DNA of 43,521 bases from Gemmatimonadota bacterium (GCA_007125845.1 SLCK01000142.1:1-43521), one strand, 5' to 3'; positions 9,126 through 18,086 are shown, counted from the stretch's first letter. Program-made: numbers and translations. Notes: a model not told the origin generated them from the letters alone.

Positions 9126-9617
9126 ATGGCGGAGGAGTCTGTGGAGAATTCCGGAGGCGTGGGCGAAGCGTTGCGAAGATTGCTTCGGCGCGTTCCGGCC
9201 GATCGACTCGATCAGCTCTGGCTCTTTCCTCCCCTCGCCACTGGGCGGACCGAGAGAGGGTTGGTCGCCGCGGGTTGCCTGGAACCGGATGCTCCGGGAG
9301 ATCGTCGGGTTCTCGTGACCCTCTCCTACCGGGCCGAGTCTGCCGGGGTGGGCAGGACGTTCGAGTGTCGCCTCCAGGTGGAGGGACACGCCCCTCGTGA
9401 CAGGCTTCCCCGAATCATGGACGGAGTCGTCCGACGTTCGGACCCCGAGAGGGCGCCCGGTCCTCCCCGCCGAGTGGAGCTCAAGGGCGACGTGAGGCTG
9501 GTCGAGGATCTCGTCCGGGAGCTCTCCGAGTCGAACGACCCGACCGACCGGCACTCGCTGGCGACGGAAAAGGAAATACAGGGACCGAAGCCCGCTGGGG
9601 AGGAGAAACCCACGTGA
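9126..9617 (+). CDS. Hypothetical protein coupled to fur
   Basis: A 163-residue protein that I do not recognise. It begins with a helical segment (GGVGEALRRLLRRVPADRLD), continues with what looks like a beta-rich domain (ERGLVAAGCLEP, RRVLVTLSYRAE, GRTFECRLQVEGHAP) and ends in a charged, probably disordered tail. No membrane segment or signal is seen. Its stop overlaps the Fur start by 4 nt (GTGA) and it starts 20 nt after the DHH gene, so it is very likely a real gene translated with fur. No function is proposed. Confidence 0.7.
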   Translation: MAEESVENSGGVGEALRRLLRRVPADRLDQLWLFPPLATGRTERGLVAAGCLEPDAPGDRRVLVTLSYRAESAGVGRTFECRLQVEGHAPRDRLPRIMDGVVRRSDPERAPGPPRRVELKGDVRLVEDLVRELSESNDPTDRHSLATEKEIQGPKPAGEEKPT

Positions 9618-10120
9618 GTTCAATGAAACCGGCCCAGGTGTCCCCCTTCGTCCGCCTCTTCGGACGATACCTCAGGGACCAGGGCCTGCCGGTCACTCAA
9701 CAGAGGGAGGCCGTCGCGGAGGTCGTCTTCTCGTCGGACGACCACCCCTCCGTCGACGACATCGAGCAGAGATTGAGGGAGTCGGGCGAGCGGATCGGAA
9801 AGGCCACCATATACCGGACTCTCGACCTCCTCGTCCGGAGCAAGCTCGTCGAGGAACACGACTTCGACGAAGGTTTCAAGCGGTACGAGCATCGTCTCTC
9901 CCGCCAGCCGGAGCACGAGCACCTGATCTGCCAGGAGTGCGGCACCGTCACCGAATTCAGGAGCAGCGAGGTCCAGCGTCTCCAGGAGGAGATCGGGCGC
10001 AGCCACGGCTTTCGGACGAACCGATACAAGCTCGAGATCTATGGGCTCTGCGCCTCCTGCCAGGAAGCCGGCGCGGAGCTCCCCCGTGAAGGCTTGACCT
10101 GCCCGATCGAGACTGTGTAG
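9614..10120 (+). CDS. Fur-family transcriptional regulator
   Basis: A 168-residue metal-responsive regulator of the Fur superfamily (Fur, Zur or PerR type). The winged-helix half carries TQQREAVAEVVF, HPSVDDIEQRL and KATIYRTLDLLV. The C-terminal half has the HEHLICQECGTVTEF metal-binding segment with CQEC and a second CASC pair forming the structural zinc site. Which metal it senses cannot be told. The GTG at 9614 overlaps the upstream stop; an ATG at 9623 is an alternative. It stands 47 nt before the arginine decarboxylase gene in the same run of genes. Confidence 0.92.
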   Translation: MSSMKPAQVSPFVRLFGRYLRDQGLPVTQQREAVAEVVFSSDDHPSVDDIEQRLRESGERIGKATIYRTLDLLVRSKLVEEHDFDEGFKRYEHRLSRQPEHEHLICQECGTVTEFRSSEVQRLQEEIGRSHGFRTNRYKLEIYGLCASCQEAGAELPREGLTCPIETV

Positions 10121-10167
10121 CTTCGCGCTCTCCCTCCTCGCCGCATCCCTTATTCGGAGGTATTGGG

Positions 10168-10728
10168 TTGTTCCAAGGTGACGAGCTGGTCCCACGCAGA
10201 ATTTTCTTCACCACCGGTGTGGGCATCCATTCGGAGAAGCTGACGAGCTTCGAGATGGCGCTTCGCGATGCCGGAATCGCTCAGCACAACCTCGTAAGGA
10301 TCTCCTCGATCTTCCCCCCCGAATGCGAGATCCTGGACCGGGACGAGGGCGTGGCGCTACTGCGGCCCGGCCAGGTGGTCTTCTGCGTTCTCTCCGAGGC
10401 CGCCTCCAACGAGCCCAGTCGCCGGGTCGGGGCGACGATCGGGGTCGCCCTTCCGACCGATCGGAGCCACTACGGGTACATCTCGGAGCACCACGCGTAC
10501 GGACAGAGTGAGCGGGTCATGGGGGACTACGCCGAGGATCTGGCCGCCTCGATGCTCGCCACGGTCCTGGGGGTACCCTTCGATCCGGACAAGGCGTGGG
10601 ACGACCGAAAGGAGCAGTGGCGGCTCTCCGGGAAGATCGTGGAAACGCGCAATTACACCATCGTGGCCGAGGCGCCCGAAGATGGGAGATGGGTGACGGT
10701 GGTGAGCGCCGCCGTCTCCTGCGGATGA
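10168..10728 (+). CDS. Pyruvoyl-dependent arginine decarboxylase
   Basis: Decarboxylates arginine to agmatine using a covalently bound pyruvoyl group rather than PLP. This 186-residue protein has the self-cleavage site as RISSIFPPECE; by analogy with the archaeal enzyme the chain is cut between Ser46 and Ser47, the latter becoming the pyruvoyl group of the alpha chain. FFTTGVGIHSEKLTSFEMAL and RSHYGYISEHHAYG are also family-typical. The start is TTG at 10168, with GGAGG 7 nt upstream. Its stop overlaps the agmatinase start (ATGA), matching a two-step arginine to agmatine to putrescine route. Confidence 0.93.
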   Translation: MFQGDELVPRRIFFTTGVGIHSEKLTSFEMALRDAGIAQHNLVRISSIFPPECEILDRDEGVALLRPGQVVFCVLSEAASNEPSRRVGATIGVALPTDRSHYGYISEHHAYGQSERVMGDYAEDLAASMLATVLGVPFDPDKAWDDRKEQWRLSGKIVETRNYTIVAEAPEDGRWVTVVSAAVSCG

Positions 10729-11672
10729 GCTCCAGGCGGGGGGACTCGGCCGGGGCGCGGCAAGGAGCCCTCCGGGACCTCCCCTGGGAGCTGCCACACA
10801 ACTTCCTCGGCCTCGAGGGAGCGCAGGGAAGCCTGGCCGATGCCCGAGCCGTCATCCTGCCCGTTCCGTACGAGTCGACCACCTCCTACGCGGGAGGGAC
10901 GCGGGCGGGGCCGCGAGCGATCCTTCAGGCCTCCCGATTCGTCGAGCTCTACGATCAGGAGCTGGACGACGAACCGGCCCGACACGGCGTGCATACCCTG
11001 CCGGCGCTCGAGCTGACGCGAGAGGGCGCGACGGCCGCGATGGCCGAGCTCGAGGCGGCCTACGGGCGAATCCTCGACGAGCTGGCCGGACGTTTCCCCG
11101 TCATGCTGGGTGGAGAGCACTCGATCTCCGCGCCCGCGATTCGGGCTTCCGCCACGAGGGAGGGAGGCTCGAGGCGCCTTTCGGTACTCCAGATGGATGC
11201 CCACGCCGACCTGCGGGACGGGTACGAAGGTGCGCCGTGGTCACACGCGTCCTTTGCCCGGCGCTGTGTGGATGTGGCGGACTTCGTGGCGGTTGGAGTT
11301 CGCGCGGCTTCCGCCGAAGAGGTGGCTTTTGCCCGTGAGCGGCCCGGGGTCAAGCTGATCTGGGCCGATCGGATGTGGGAGGACGACGACTGGATGGACG
11401 AAGCACTCGAGGCGCTCGGCGAGGAGGTCTATCTCACGTTCGATCTGGACTACTTCGACCCGTCCCTGATGCCCGCCACCGGCACGCCCGAGCCGGGGGG
11501 CGGTGACTGGTACCGCACTCTCCGGTTCCTGCGGCGCGTGTTCGAAGAGCGGCGGGTGATCGGGATGGACGTGGTCGAGCTTGCCCCTCAGCCGGGCGTG
11601 CCGGCGCCCGACTTCCTGGCGGCCAAGCTGACCTACAAGCTGCTCGGGTACCGATTCGCCGGAGAGGGTTGA
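10725..11672 (+). CDS. speB: Agmatinase (ureohydrolase family)
   Basis: Mn-dependent hydrolase converting agmatine to putrescine and urea. The 315-residue protein carries the ureohydrolase metal motifs: GGEHSIS, DAHADLRD, SHASFARR and FDLDYFDPSLMPATGTPEPG. Alternative substrates in this superfamily include arginine, guanidinobutyrate and formiminoglutamate, but 4-nt overlap with the arginine decarboxylase gene makes agmatine the most likely. The ATG at 10725 is set by that overlap and gives a normal N-terminus; longer in-frame versions are shadows of the decarboxylase gene. The next gene starts 4 nt later. Confidence 0.93.
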   Translation: MSSRRGDSAGARQGALRDLPWELPHNFLGLEGAQGSLADARAVILPVPYESTTSYAGGTRAGPRAILQASRFVELYDQELDDEPARHGVHTLPALELTREGATAAMAELEAAYGRILDELAGRFPVMLGGEHSISAPAIRASATREGGSRRLSVLQMDAHADLRDGYEGAPWSHASFARRCVDVADFVAVGVRAASAEEVAFARERPGVKLIWADRMWEDDDWMDEALEALGEEVYLTFDLDYFDPSLMPATGTPEPGGGDWYRTLRFLRRVFEERRVIGMDVVELAPQPGVPAPDFLAAKLTYKLLGYRFAGEG

Positions 11673-11676
11673 AGCG

Positions 11677-13164
11677 GTGGGGCGGGCGTCGGAGGCTTCC
11701 GGGCTCCTCTTTCCCGAACAGGCCATGGGGAGGGCTACCGCTTCGGCGCGCATCGACGGCAACCAGATGCTGCTCCAGTTCGAAGGGCCCTCCACCTTCG
11801 ATGCCTGGCTGGATGCCATTTCGAAGGCCGAGCGGTTCGTCCACTTCGAGAACTACATTCTCAGAAACGATGAGCTGGGTCGACGCTTCCGGGACGCCCT
11901 CGTGGAGCGAGCCCGCGCAGGTGTCCGGGTTCGGTTGCTCTACGACTGGATGGGGTGCTGGGCGACCCCTCGCAGATTCTGGCGCCCTTTTCGCGAAGCC
12001 GGTGTAGAGGTCCGGGCCTTCAATCCACCCTCGCTTCGCGACCCCTTCGGTCTTCTCCAGCGCGACCACCGCAAGCTGGTGGTCGTGGACGGGGACGTCG
12101 CTTTCCTCGGCGGCTTCTGCGTGGGAGAGGCCTGGGTCGGAACGCGGAACCAGCCGCCCTGGCGGGATACCGGGGTGGAAATCCGTGGCCCGGCTGTCGC
12201 CGCCGCCACCCAGACCTTCGAGCGGATCTGGGCGGAGATCGGGGGCAAGATTCCCGAGTCGGAGCGTGCGGATCCAGCAGGGGGGGCACCAGCTGGAAAC
12301 GCTTCGGTGTGGCTGATCGAGGGCCTTCCTTGGCGTTCCCGGGTGTACAGAGTCACCCAGTTGATGGCCTCGGTAGCACAGAGCCGCATCTGGATCACCG
12401 ATCCCTATTTCGTCGCACCTCGCCCGGTGGCCGAAGGGCTGATGGCCGCCGCCCGCGACGGGGTCGACGTGCGATTGCTCGTCCCCGCGCACAACAACTG
12501 GCCCTGGGTGGGCAGCCTGTCCAGGGGCGGATACCGGAACCTCCTCCATGCCGGCGTCCGAATCTTCGAATGGCAGGGTCCCATGATCCACGCGAAGACG
12601 TCGGTGGTCGACGGCCACTGGTGCCGGATCGGCTCCACGAACCTCAACGTCGCTTCGCTTCTCGGGAACTGGGAGCTGGACGTGGGAGTGTTCGACCGCG
12701 AGCTGGCCCGCCAGGTGGAGGGGCTCTTCATGGCCGATCTGGCGTCGGCGGTGGAGATCGTCCTGCCCAGGAGGGCGGCGAGTCGAGATCCGGAAGCGCC
12801 CGGGCTCGGGACGGCCTCGTTGGACCAGGAAGGGTTCCTCCTGGCACGGAGGAAGGGTGGACGGCGCCCGGTCCCGGTCAGCGGGCAGAGCCTGACTCTC
12901 GCCGACCTGGTGCGGGCCGGATCCGCTCTCGGGGACGCGATCGCCGGTCACCGGGTCGTGGGTCGTGAGGACCGTACCCTGCTGGGGACGGCGGCGGCGG
13001 CCCTCCTCCTCCTGGCGATCGTCTCCTTCTTCTTCCCCCGGCTCGTCGGTTGGAGCCTGGCCTTCGTCGCGGGATGGGTGGGGCTCGTGCTCGCCGTGCG
13101 GGGCCTGGTCCAGGCCTGGCAGGCCCGCCGCAGGGAATCGGACGAGGGCGAGGAGGTGTCGTGA
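11677..13164 (+). CDS. Phospholipase D / cardiolipin synthase-like protein
   Basis: A 495-residue protein with two HKD (phospholipase D) motifs, HRKLVVVDGDVAFLGG and HAKTSVVDGHWCRIGSTNLN, the arrangement of bacterial cardiolipin synthases, which join two phosphatidylglycerol molecules into cardiolipin and glycerol. The paired N-terminal membrane helices of classical Cls are missing. Instead two hydrophobic helices lie near the C-terminus (AAAALLLLAIVSFFFP and LAFVAGWVGLVLAVRGLV), so it is anchored from the other end, like ClsB-type proteins. The start is GTG at 11677; an ATG at 11725 is possible. Its stop overlaps the ccdA start (GTGA). Confidence 0.87.
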   Translation: MGRASEASGLLFPEQAMGRATASARIDGNQMLLQFEGPSTFDAWLDAISKAERFVHFENYILRNDELGRRFRDALVERARAGVRVRLLYDWMGCWATPRRFWRPFREAGVEVRAFNPPSLRDPFGLLQRDHRKLVVVDGDVAFLGGFCVGEAWVGTRNQPPWRDTGVEIRGPAVAAATQTFERIWAEIGGKIPESERADPAGGAPAGNASVWLIEGLPWRSRVYRVTQLMASVAQSRIWITDPYFVAPRPVAEGLMAAARDGVDVRLLVPAHNNWPWVGSLSRGGYRNLLHAGVRIFEWQGPMIHAKTSVVDGHWCRIGSTNLNVASLLGNWELDVGVFDRELARQVEGLFMADLASAVEIVLPRRAASRDPEAPGLGTASLDQEGFLLARRKGGRRPVPVSGQSLTLADLVRAGSALGDAIAGHRVVGREDRTLLGTAAAALLLLAIVSFFFPRLVGWSLAFVAGWVGLVLAVRGLVQAWQARRRESDEGEEVS

Positions 13165-13886
13165 TCGAGGTTGGGCTGGTCATCGCGCTGACCGCGGGGG
13201 TGCTCTCCTTTCTTTCGCCCTGCGTGCTGCCCCTGGTTCCCGCCTACCTGTGCTTCGTCACGGGGATGAGCCTCGAAGAGCTGGAGGAGGGCGTGGACCG
13301 GCGGCGGGTGTTCCTCTACTCCCTCCTCTTCGTGTCCGGGTTCAGCCTGATCTTCCTCCTGCTCGGCGCGTCGGCTTCCTTCCTGGGACAGTTTCTGCGG
13401 TACTACGAGGAATGGATCGCACGAATCGGTGGCGCGGTGATCCTCCTCTTCGGGCTCCACCTGACCGGTGTCCTCAGGTTGACCCCATTGATGCGGGAGA
13501 AGCGCGTCCAGGTGGCGAACCGGCCCGTCGGCTATCTCGGGGCCGTGTTGGTCGGCATGGCCTTCGGCGCCGGGTGGACCCCCTGCATCGGACCGGTGCT
13601 GGGTGCGATCCTCACCTTTGCGGCGGCCCAGGAGACCTTCTGGCAAGGGGTCGGGCTTCTCGGCGCCTATTCCGCGGGGCTCGCGGTGCCCTTCCTGCTG
13701 ACCTCGGTCGCTCTGGATCGATTCCTGTCGGCATTCTCCAGGTTTCGCCGCTACCTCTCGACCGTGGAGCTCGTCTCCGGAATCCTCCTGATCATTCTGG
13801 GCCTCCTCCTCATCACCGGGACCTTCACCGCCCTCACGAGCTGGCTCGTGCCCTTCACGCCCGACTTCCTGCTGGAGCGGATCTGA
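13161..13886 (+). CDS. ccdA: Cytochrome c biogenesis protein CcdA
   Basis: A 241-residue inner-membrane protein of the CcdA/DsbD-beta family, carrying reducing equivalents from cytoplasmic thioredoxin to the outside for cytochrome c maturation or other thiol pathways. Six hydrophobic helices can be counted, and the two redox cysteines are in the standard places: FLSPCVLPLVPAY in the first helix and GAGWTPCIGPVLGA in the fourth. AGGAGG precedes the GTG start at 13161, which overlaps the stop of the cls-like gene. No thioredoxin-like partner is adjacent. The 3' end overlaps the convergent ABC transporter gene by 32 nt. Confidence 0.93.
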   Translation: MIEVGLVIALTAGVLSFLSPCVLPLVPAYLCFVTGMSLEELEEGVDRRRVFLYSLLFVSGFSLIFLLLGASASFLGQFLRYYEEWIARIGGAVILLFGLHLTGVLRLTPLMREKRVQVANRPVGYLGAVLVGMAFGAGWTPCIGPVLGAILTFAAAQETFWQGVGLLGAYSAGLAVPFLLTSVALDRFLSAFSRFRRYLSTVELVSGILLIILGLLLITGTFTALTSWLVPFTPDFLLERI

Positions 13887-15693
13887 GGGAGAGGTCGGGG
13901 TCGCCGTCTTCGCTGTCCAGCTCGCGCTCGAGCAACTGGCGGCGAAGGAGGGTCGCGTACACCCCTTCCCGGGAGATCAACTCCTCGTGCGTACCCTCGT
14001 CGACGATCCGACCCTCGTCGAGGACGAGGATCCGGTCGGCGTCCATCACGGCCGTGACCCGGTGCGAGATGATGAAGGAGGTGCGCGTTCGGAGAGAGTC
14101 CCGGAGCTCGGCCAGAATCCTCGCTTCCGTGCTGGTGTCCACCGCGCTCAGGGCGTCGTCCAGGATCAGGATGGCGGGGTCCCGGGCCAGGGCTCGGGCC
14201 AGGGTGGCTCTCTGCTTCTGGCCCCCCGACAGGTTGATGCCCCTCTCGCCCAGATAGGTCCCGTACCCGCGAGGGAAGTCCGCAACCTGCTCGTGCAGCT
14301 GCGCGATCTCGGCGGCTCGGAGGATGCGCGTATCCATCTCCTCCCCAGTCTCTTCCTCCCCTCCCGGGGCCGCACCTCCGGGATCCGGGCCGAGTCCGAG
14401 GCCCACATTCGAGGCAATGGTTTCGGAGAAGAGGAAGGTGTCCTGCGGCACCACGCCCATCCGGGCGCGCAGATCCCCCGAGTCGTACTCAGGGAGGGGG
14501 ACTCCGTCCAGGAGAATCATCCCGTCGGTGGGATCGTAGATCCTGGGGATGAGCGAGACCAGGGTGCTCTTTCCCGATCCCGTCGGGCCCACGACGGCGA
14601 CCGTCTCCCCGGGCCGGACTCGGAACGAAAGCCCGTGGAGCACGTCGCGCTCGGCGCCAGGGTAGCGGAAGGACACGTTTCGGAACTCCAGCTCTCCGCG
14701 GACCGCCGGGAGCGGACGACCGACCGACGGGGCGATGCGGGGCTCCGTCCGCAGGATTCGATTGATCCGCTCCATCGAGGCCTCCCCCCGCTGGAGCAGG
14801 TTCACCACCCAGCCCAGGGCGATCATGGGCCACGTGAGCAGGTTCAGGTAGAAGATGAAGGCGACGAAGTCTCCCACCGACATCGTTCCCGCCATCACCA
14901 GACCGCCGCCGACCCAGACGACGATCACCATGGCGAGTCCGGTGAGCAGCCCGAGGGTGGGGTGAAAGAGCCCCTGCGCCTTCACGAGGTGAAGGTTCCG
15001 GTCCATGTACTCCTTGTTCATCTCCTCGAAGCGTCGGGCCTGGTCCGACTCCTGGACATAGGCCCGGATCAGGCGCACACCGGTGAGGTTCTCCTGGACC
15101 TGGGTCGAGAGCGTGGAGAATTGTTCCTGGATCCGCTGGAATCGATGGTGGATCACTCGTCCGAAGCCCAGGACCACCGGTGGGAGCACGAGCATCGGAA
15201 TCAGGGCCAGGAGCGTCAGCCGTGGGGAGATCCAGAACATCAGGGATAGGGTGAACAGCGACATGACGGAGGTGTTCACCGAGTACATCACCGCCGGCCC
15301 GACGGCCTGCCGTACAGCGAGGGTGTCGTTCGTCGCCCGACTCATGATGTCGCCGGTGCGCTCCCGGTCGAAGAACGAGGCGTCCAGGCGAAGGAGATGG
15401 CGGAAGAAGTCGGCCCGGAGGTCGCACTCGATCCGGCGGCTGATGCCATTGATCAACTCCCTCATCCCGTACCGGGCCGCCCCGCCCAGGAGTGCGGCAC
15501 CGACGATCAGGCCCGCGTACCCGAGGATCAAGCGCTGGGTGACCCCCGGGTCCTCGAGAGCGTCGATCGCGAGACGGAGCAGCCAGGGTCCCGCCACCGT
15601 GAAGAAGTTCGAGACGGCAACGAGGAGCAGGCCCACCAGCATGCCGGTGCGATAGGGCCGGAAGTAGGGGAGGGCTGTTCTGAGGTGCGTCAT
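13855..15693 (-). CDS. ABC exporter, fused membrane/ATPase half-transporter
   Basis: A 612-residue type I ABC exporter (MsbA/BmrA/LmrA-like). Six membrane helices occupy about residues 15-310 and the ATPase follows, with Walker A GPTGSGKST (about 368-376), Q-loop VPQDTFLF, signature LSGGQKQR (about 486), Walker B ILILDDALSAVDT (about 506) and H-loop ISHRVTAV. It would act as a homodimer or heterodimer; no partner is adjacent. Substrate (lipid, drug or peptide) is unknown. An inserted Gly/Glu-rich stretch, GPDPGGAAPGGEEETGEEMD, lies between Q-loop and signature and is unusual. It is divergent from the lipoprotein gene. Confidence 0.93.
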   Translation of the reverse strand: MTHLRTALPYFRPYRTGMLVGLLLVAVSNFFTVAGPWLLRLAIDALEDPGVTQRLILGYAGLIVGAALLGGAARYGMRELINGISRRIECDLRADFFRHLLRLDASFFDRERTGDIMSRATNDTLAVRQAVGPAVMYSVNTSVMSLFTLSLMFWISPRLTLLALIPMLVLPPVVLGFGRVIHHRFQRIQEQFSTLSTQVQENLTGVRLIRAYVQESDQARRFEEMNKEYMDRNLHLVKAQGLFHPTLGLLTGLAMVIVVWVGGGLVMAGTMSVGDFVAFIFYLNLLTWPMIALGWVVNLLQRGEASMERINRILRTEPRIAPSVGRPLPAVRGELEFRNVSFRYPGAERDVLHGLSFRVRPGETVAVVGPTGSGKSTLVSLIPRIYDPTDGMILLDGVPLPEYDSGDLRARMGVVPQDTFLFSETIASNVGLGLGPDPGGAAPGGEEETGEEMDTRILRAAEIAQLHEQVADFPRGYGTYLGERGINLSGGQKQRATLARALARDPAILILDDALSAVDTSTEARILAELRDSLRTRTSFIISHRVTAVMDADRILVLDEGRIVDEGTHEELISREGVYATLLRRQLLERELDSEDGDPDLSLRSAPAGSRA

Positions 15694-15964
15694 GCTCGCC
15701 TGGGCGGGTGCGAGACCGGGACCGTCCGGACAAGGAAGGTTATAGGGTGGGGGAGCGGGGTAAAGTTCCCGTCCCGCTCCTCATCGGCCCCGCGCCCCAT
15801 TCTGGTGCACGGGGCGGTTCTCCGCGGCTGTGCTGGCCGTTTCCGGCCGCACGGGCGAGCGATGGGGCTGGCATGAGGATTGCACTCTTCACAGGCCAGG
15901 GCTCGAAAAGCGTCGCCGAACGGATTCGACGCATTCGGGAACGACTTCGATCCGGAGGAGACCG
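15694..15964. other. Divergent intergenic region, ABC exporter / lipoprotein
   Basis: This 271-bp gap separates the ABC exporter (minus) from the lipoprotein gene (plus). On the minus strand TATAAC at 15739-15744 is a possible -10 for the exporter, without a convincing -35. GGCCG-TTTC-CGGCC (15835-15848) is a compact stem-loop and GCCCCG/CGGGGC (15787-15815) a looser one. A 36-codon frame from 15873 overlaps the lipoprotein start; I see no support for it. Confidence 0.35.
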
Positions 15965-16735
15965 ATGGAGATGCGAACGATGATGGATCCGCTGAGTTCC
16001 GTGCGCCGGCTTGCCCTCTGCACTCTGGGCCTTGCGGTCCTGGTTGCCGGTTGCGGGCGGGAGGCAGAGTCCGGGGACGACCTGGAGGAGTCGGTTGCAG
16101 TCGAGGAGACTGCGGAGACGGAAGCTGCCGCCTCCGACGAGGCGCGCGCGCCCGCGGAGGCCGCCCCCAGCGAGGCTCCGACCGGCTCGGCCGAACCCGC
16201 GACCGAGGCCACGGCCTCCGCGCAGATTCCGGCCGGCACGAACCTCGTGTTCGAGGTCCGAGAGCGCGTGACGACCGGATCTCATGAGGCCGGAGACAGC
16301 TTCTCCCTCGTCCTCGTCGACGAGGTGCGGGGCACCAATGGGGCGAGGCTTCCCGCCGGTGCGCAGGCCAGGGGTGTGGTGACGGAATCGCGTGCGAGCT
16401 CGAGCTCCGACGAGGAGGCGGTCCTGGCGGTGCGGGCGGGATCCGTGGAGGTCGATGGGACCCAGCGTATGGTAGAAGGAACCGTGGAGGGGGCCGAGAT
16501 CCGCGGCAGCACCCGGGACAGCGGGACGCGCACGGCCGCTAAGGTGGCGACCGGAGCGGCCGCCGGAGCGATGATCGGCCAGATTCTCGGGGGCGACACC
16601 CGCTCGACGGTGCAGGGCGCGGCGGTCGGAACGGCTGCGGGAGTCGGGGTTGCCCTGAGCACGCGGGACGGGCACGCGGAGCTTGCGGAAGGCTCCCGGA
16701 TCGTCGTGCGGCTCGATCGACCCCTCGAGCTCTGA
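15965..16735 (+). CDS. Glycine-zipper lipoprotein
   Basis: A 256-residue lipoprotein. Residues 15-31 form a signal peptide ending in a lipobox (LAVLVAGC), so the mature protein would begin with a lipidated cysteine. A long Glu/Ala/Pro-rich linker follows (about 32-80), then a beta-rich domain (FEVRERVTTGSHEAGDSFSL, GARLPAGAQARGVVTE) that recalls a TrbI/VirB10-like fold, and a glycine-zipper region (ATGAAAGAMIGQILGG, QGAAVGTAAGVGVAL) that could pack in or on a membrane. The function is unknown; envelope stability is plausible. GGAGGAG 4 nt before the ATG at 15965 fixes the start. Confidence 0.75.
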   Translation: MEMRTMMDPLSSVRRLALCTLGLAVLVAGCGREAESGDDLEESVAVEETAETEAAASDEARAPAEAAPSEAPTGSAEPATEATASAQIPAGTNLVFEVRERVTTGSHEAGDSFSLVLVDEVRGTNGARLPAGAQARGVVTESRASSSSDEEAVLAVRAGSVEVDGTQRMVEGTVEGAEIRGSTRDSGTRTAAKVATGAAAGAMIGQILGGDTRSTVQGAAVGTAAGVGVALSTRDGHAELAEGSRIVVRLDRPLEL

Positions 16736-16756
16736 CGCCCCTTCTTCAACAACCTT

Positions 16757-17941
16757 CTAAACCAGACGCTTCATGAGGTGGACGGCGGACCGGGCCAGGA
16801 GCGCGGCTCCCAGCGGGAGCACCGATTCGTCGATGTCGAAGCGCGGGTGGTGGTGGCGCCGGGGTTCGGGCAGAGCCGCGCCCAGCCAGAAGAAGGCCCC
16901 CGGCGCCTTTCGCGCCAGAAAGGAGAAGTCCTCCGCCTCGAGCCAGGGATCGCTCTCCACGAGGTGATCGGCCGCCAGCAGGGGAGAGATGGCCTCGCGC
17001 ACCCACCCGGTGACCGCGGGATCGTTCACGACGGGCGGGTAGCCGTCCTGGACCCGGACTTCGCTCCGGCCCCCCATCGCGTCGACCGTGCCGAAGGCAG
17101 CTGCAATGCCCTCGCGGATTCGCTCTCGGACCTGGGCGTCGAAGTAGCGCAGGGTTCCCGCCAGCTCCACCCGGTCGGCCACCACATTGAGGGCGGTCCC
17201 TCCCTTGATCGTCCCGAACGAGAGCACGCCCTGCTCGAGCGGACCGACCCTTCGGCTCACGACCTGCTGGGCCGCGACCACTCCGAGGGAGGCGAGCGCC
17301 ACGGCGTCCACTCCGTCCTGGGGGCGGGCGGCGTGTGAGCTCTGGCCGCGCACGGTGACGAACACCTCGTCCGATCCGGCGAAGAACGGACCTTCGTTGA
17401 GATAGACCCGGCCCGAGGGCAGGTGGGCTCCGACGTGGAGCCCCACGACCGCGTCGACCCCGTCCATCGCGCCCTCCTCGATCATCCTGCGAGCCCCGCT
17501 CTTCCCCTCCGCGTCCATCCCCTCCTCCGACGGTTGGAAGAGGAGTCGGATTCGGCCTGCGGGCAACTCACCATCCGCCAGGAGAGCCGAGAGGACCTTG
17601 GAAGCACCGATGAGCCCCGCGGTATGGGCGTCGTGTCCGCAGGCGTGCATGACTCCGGGGACCGTCGAAGCGTAGGGCTCCTCGCTCTCCTCCTGGATCG
17701 GAAGGGCGTCCATGTCCGCCCGGAGCGCCACCGTAGGACCGTTTCCGTTGTCGAGCTCCGCCACGACCCCCGTTTTCGCCACTCCGGTCCGGACGGCAAA
17801 TCCCGCGGCGGCCACCTCCCGGCTCGCCAGCGCGGCCGTACGCAGCTCCTGGTAGCTCAGCTCGGGATGCCGATGCAGGTCGCGGCGAATCTCGACCAGG
17901 CGGGGCGAAAGCTCGTGGGCACGGGCGAGGAGCGGATCCAT
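16757..17941 (-). CDS. M20-family amidohydrolase
   Basis: A 394-residue zinc-dependent amidohydrolase of the M20D group (hippurate hydrolase / IAA-amino acid hydrolase / N-acyl-diaminopimelate deacetylase-like), which frees amino acids from N-acyl conjugates. Motifs: LHRHPELSYQE, ALRADMDALPIQEE, MHACGHDAHTAGLIGA, FQPSEEG and, near the end, a metal-site histidine in the HHHPRFDIDE segment. Dimerisation-domain residues (QSSHAARPQDGVDA) are present. The ATG at 17941 (MDPLLARAHEL) gives the normal length; longer frames reach into murQ. It is divergent from murQ with 145 bp between them. Confidence 0.93.
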   Translation of the reverse strand: MDPLLARAHELSPRLVEIRRDLHRHPELSYQELRTAALASREVAAAGFAVRTGVAKTGVVAELDNGNGPTVALRADMDALPIQEESEEPYASTVPGVMHACGHDAHTAGLIGASKVLSALLADGELPAGRIRLLFQPSEEGMDAEGKSGARRMIEEGAMDGVDAVVGLHVGAHLPSGRVYLNEGPFFAGSDEVFVTVRGQSSHAARPQDGVDAVALASLGVVAAQQVVSRRVGPLEQGVLSFGTIKGGTALNVVADRVELAGTLRYFDAQVRERIREGIAAAFGTVDAMGGRSEVRVQDGYPPVVNDPAVTGWVREAISPLLAADHLVESDPWLEAEDFSFLARKAPGAFFWLGAALPEPRRHHHPRFDIDESVLPLGAALLARSAVHLMKRLV

Positions 17942-18086
17942 GGCGAACCTGGGTTCGGAGGGGGGTATGGACAGGTGCGGCGCGCGTGGGGTACCATCCG
18001 TCAACGCCGAACATACCATTGGTGCACCCGGGCGGGTACCCTGACTTCGCCCGTTTCCGTTCCCGCTCTCTCTCCTCTGACGGCCG

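Noticed and set aside
15873..15983. A 36-codon frame before and across the lipoprotein start.
   Set aside because: No convincing ribosome binding site, and the lipoprotein start at 15965 has a strong one.
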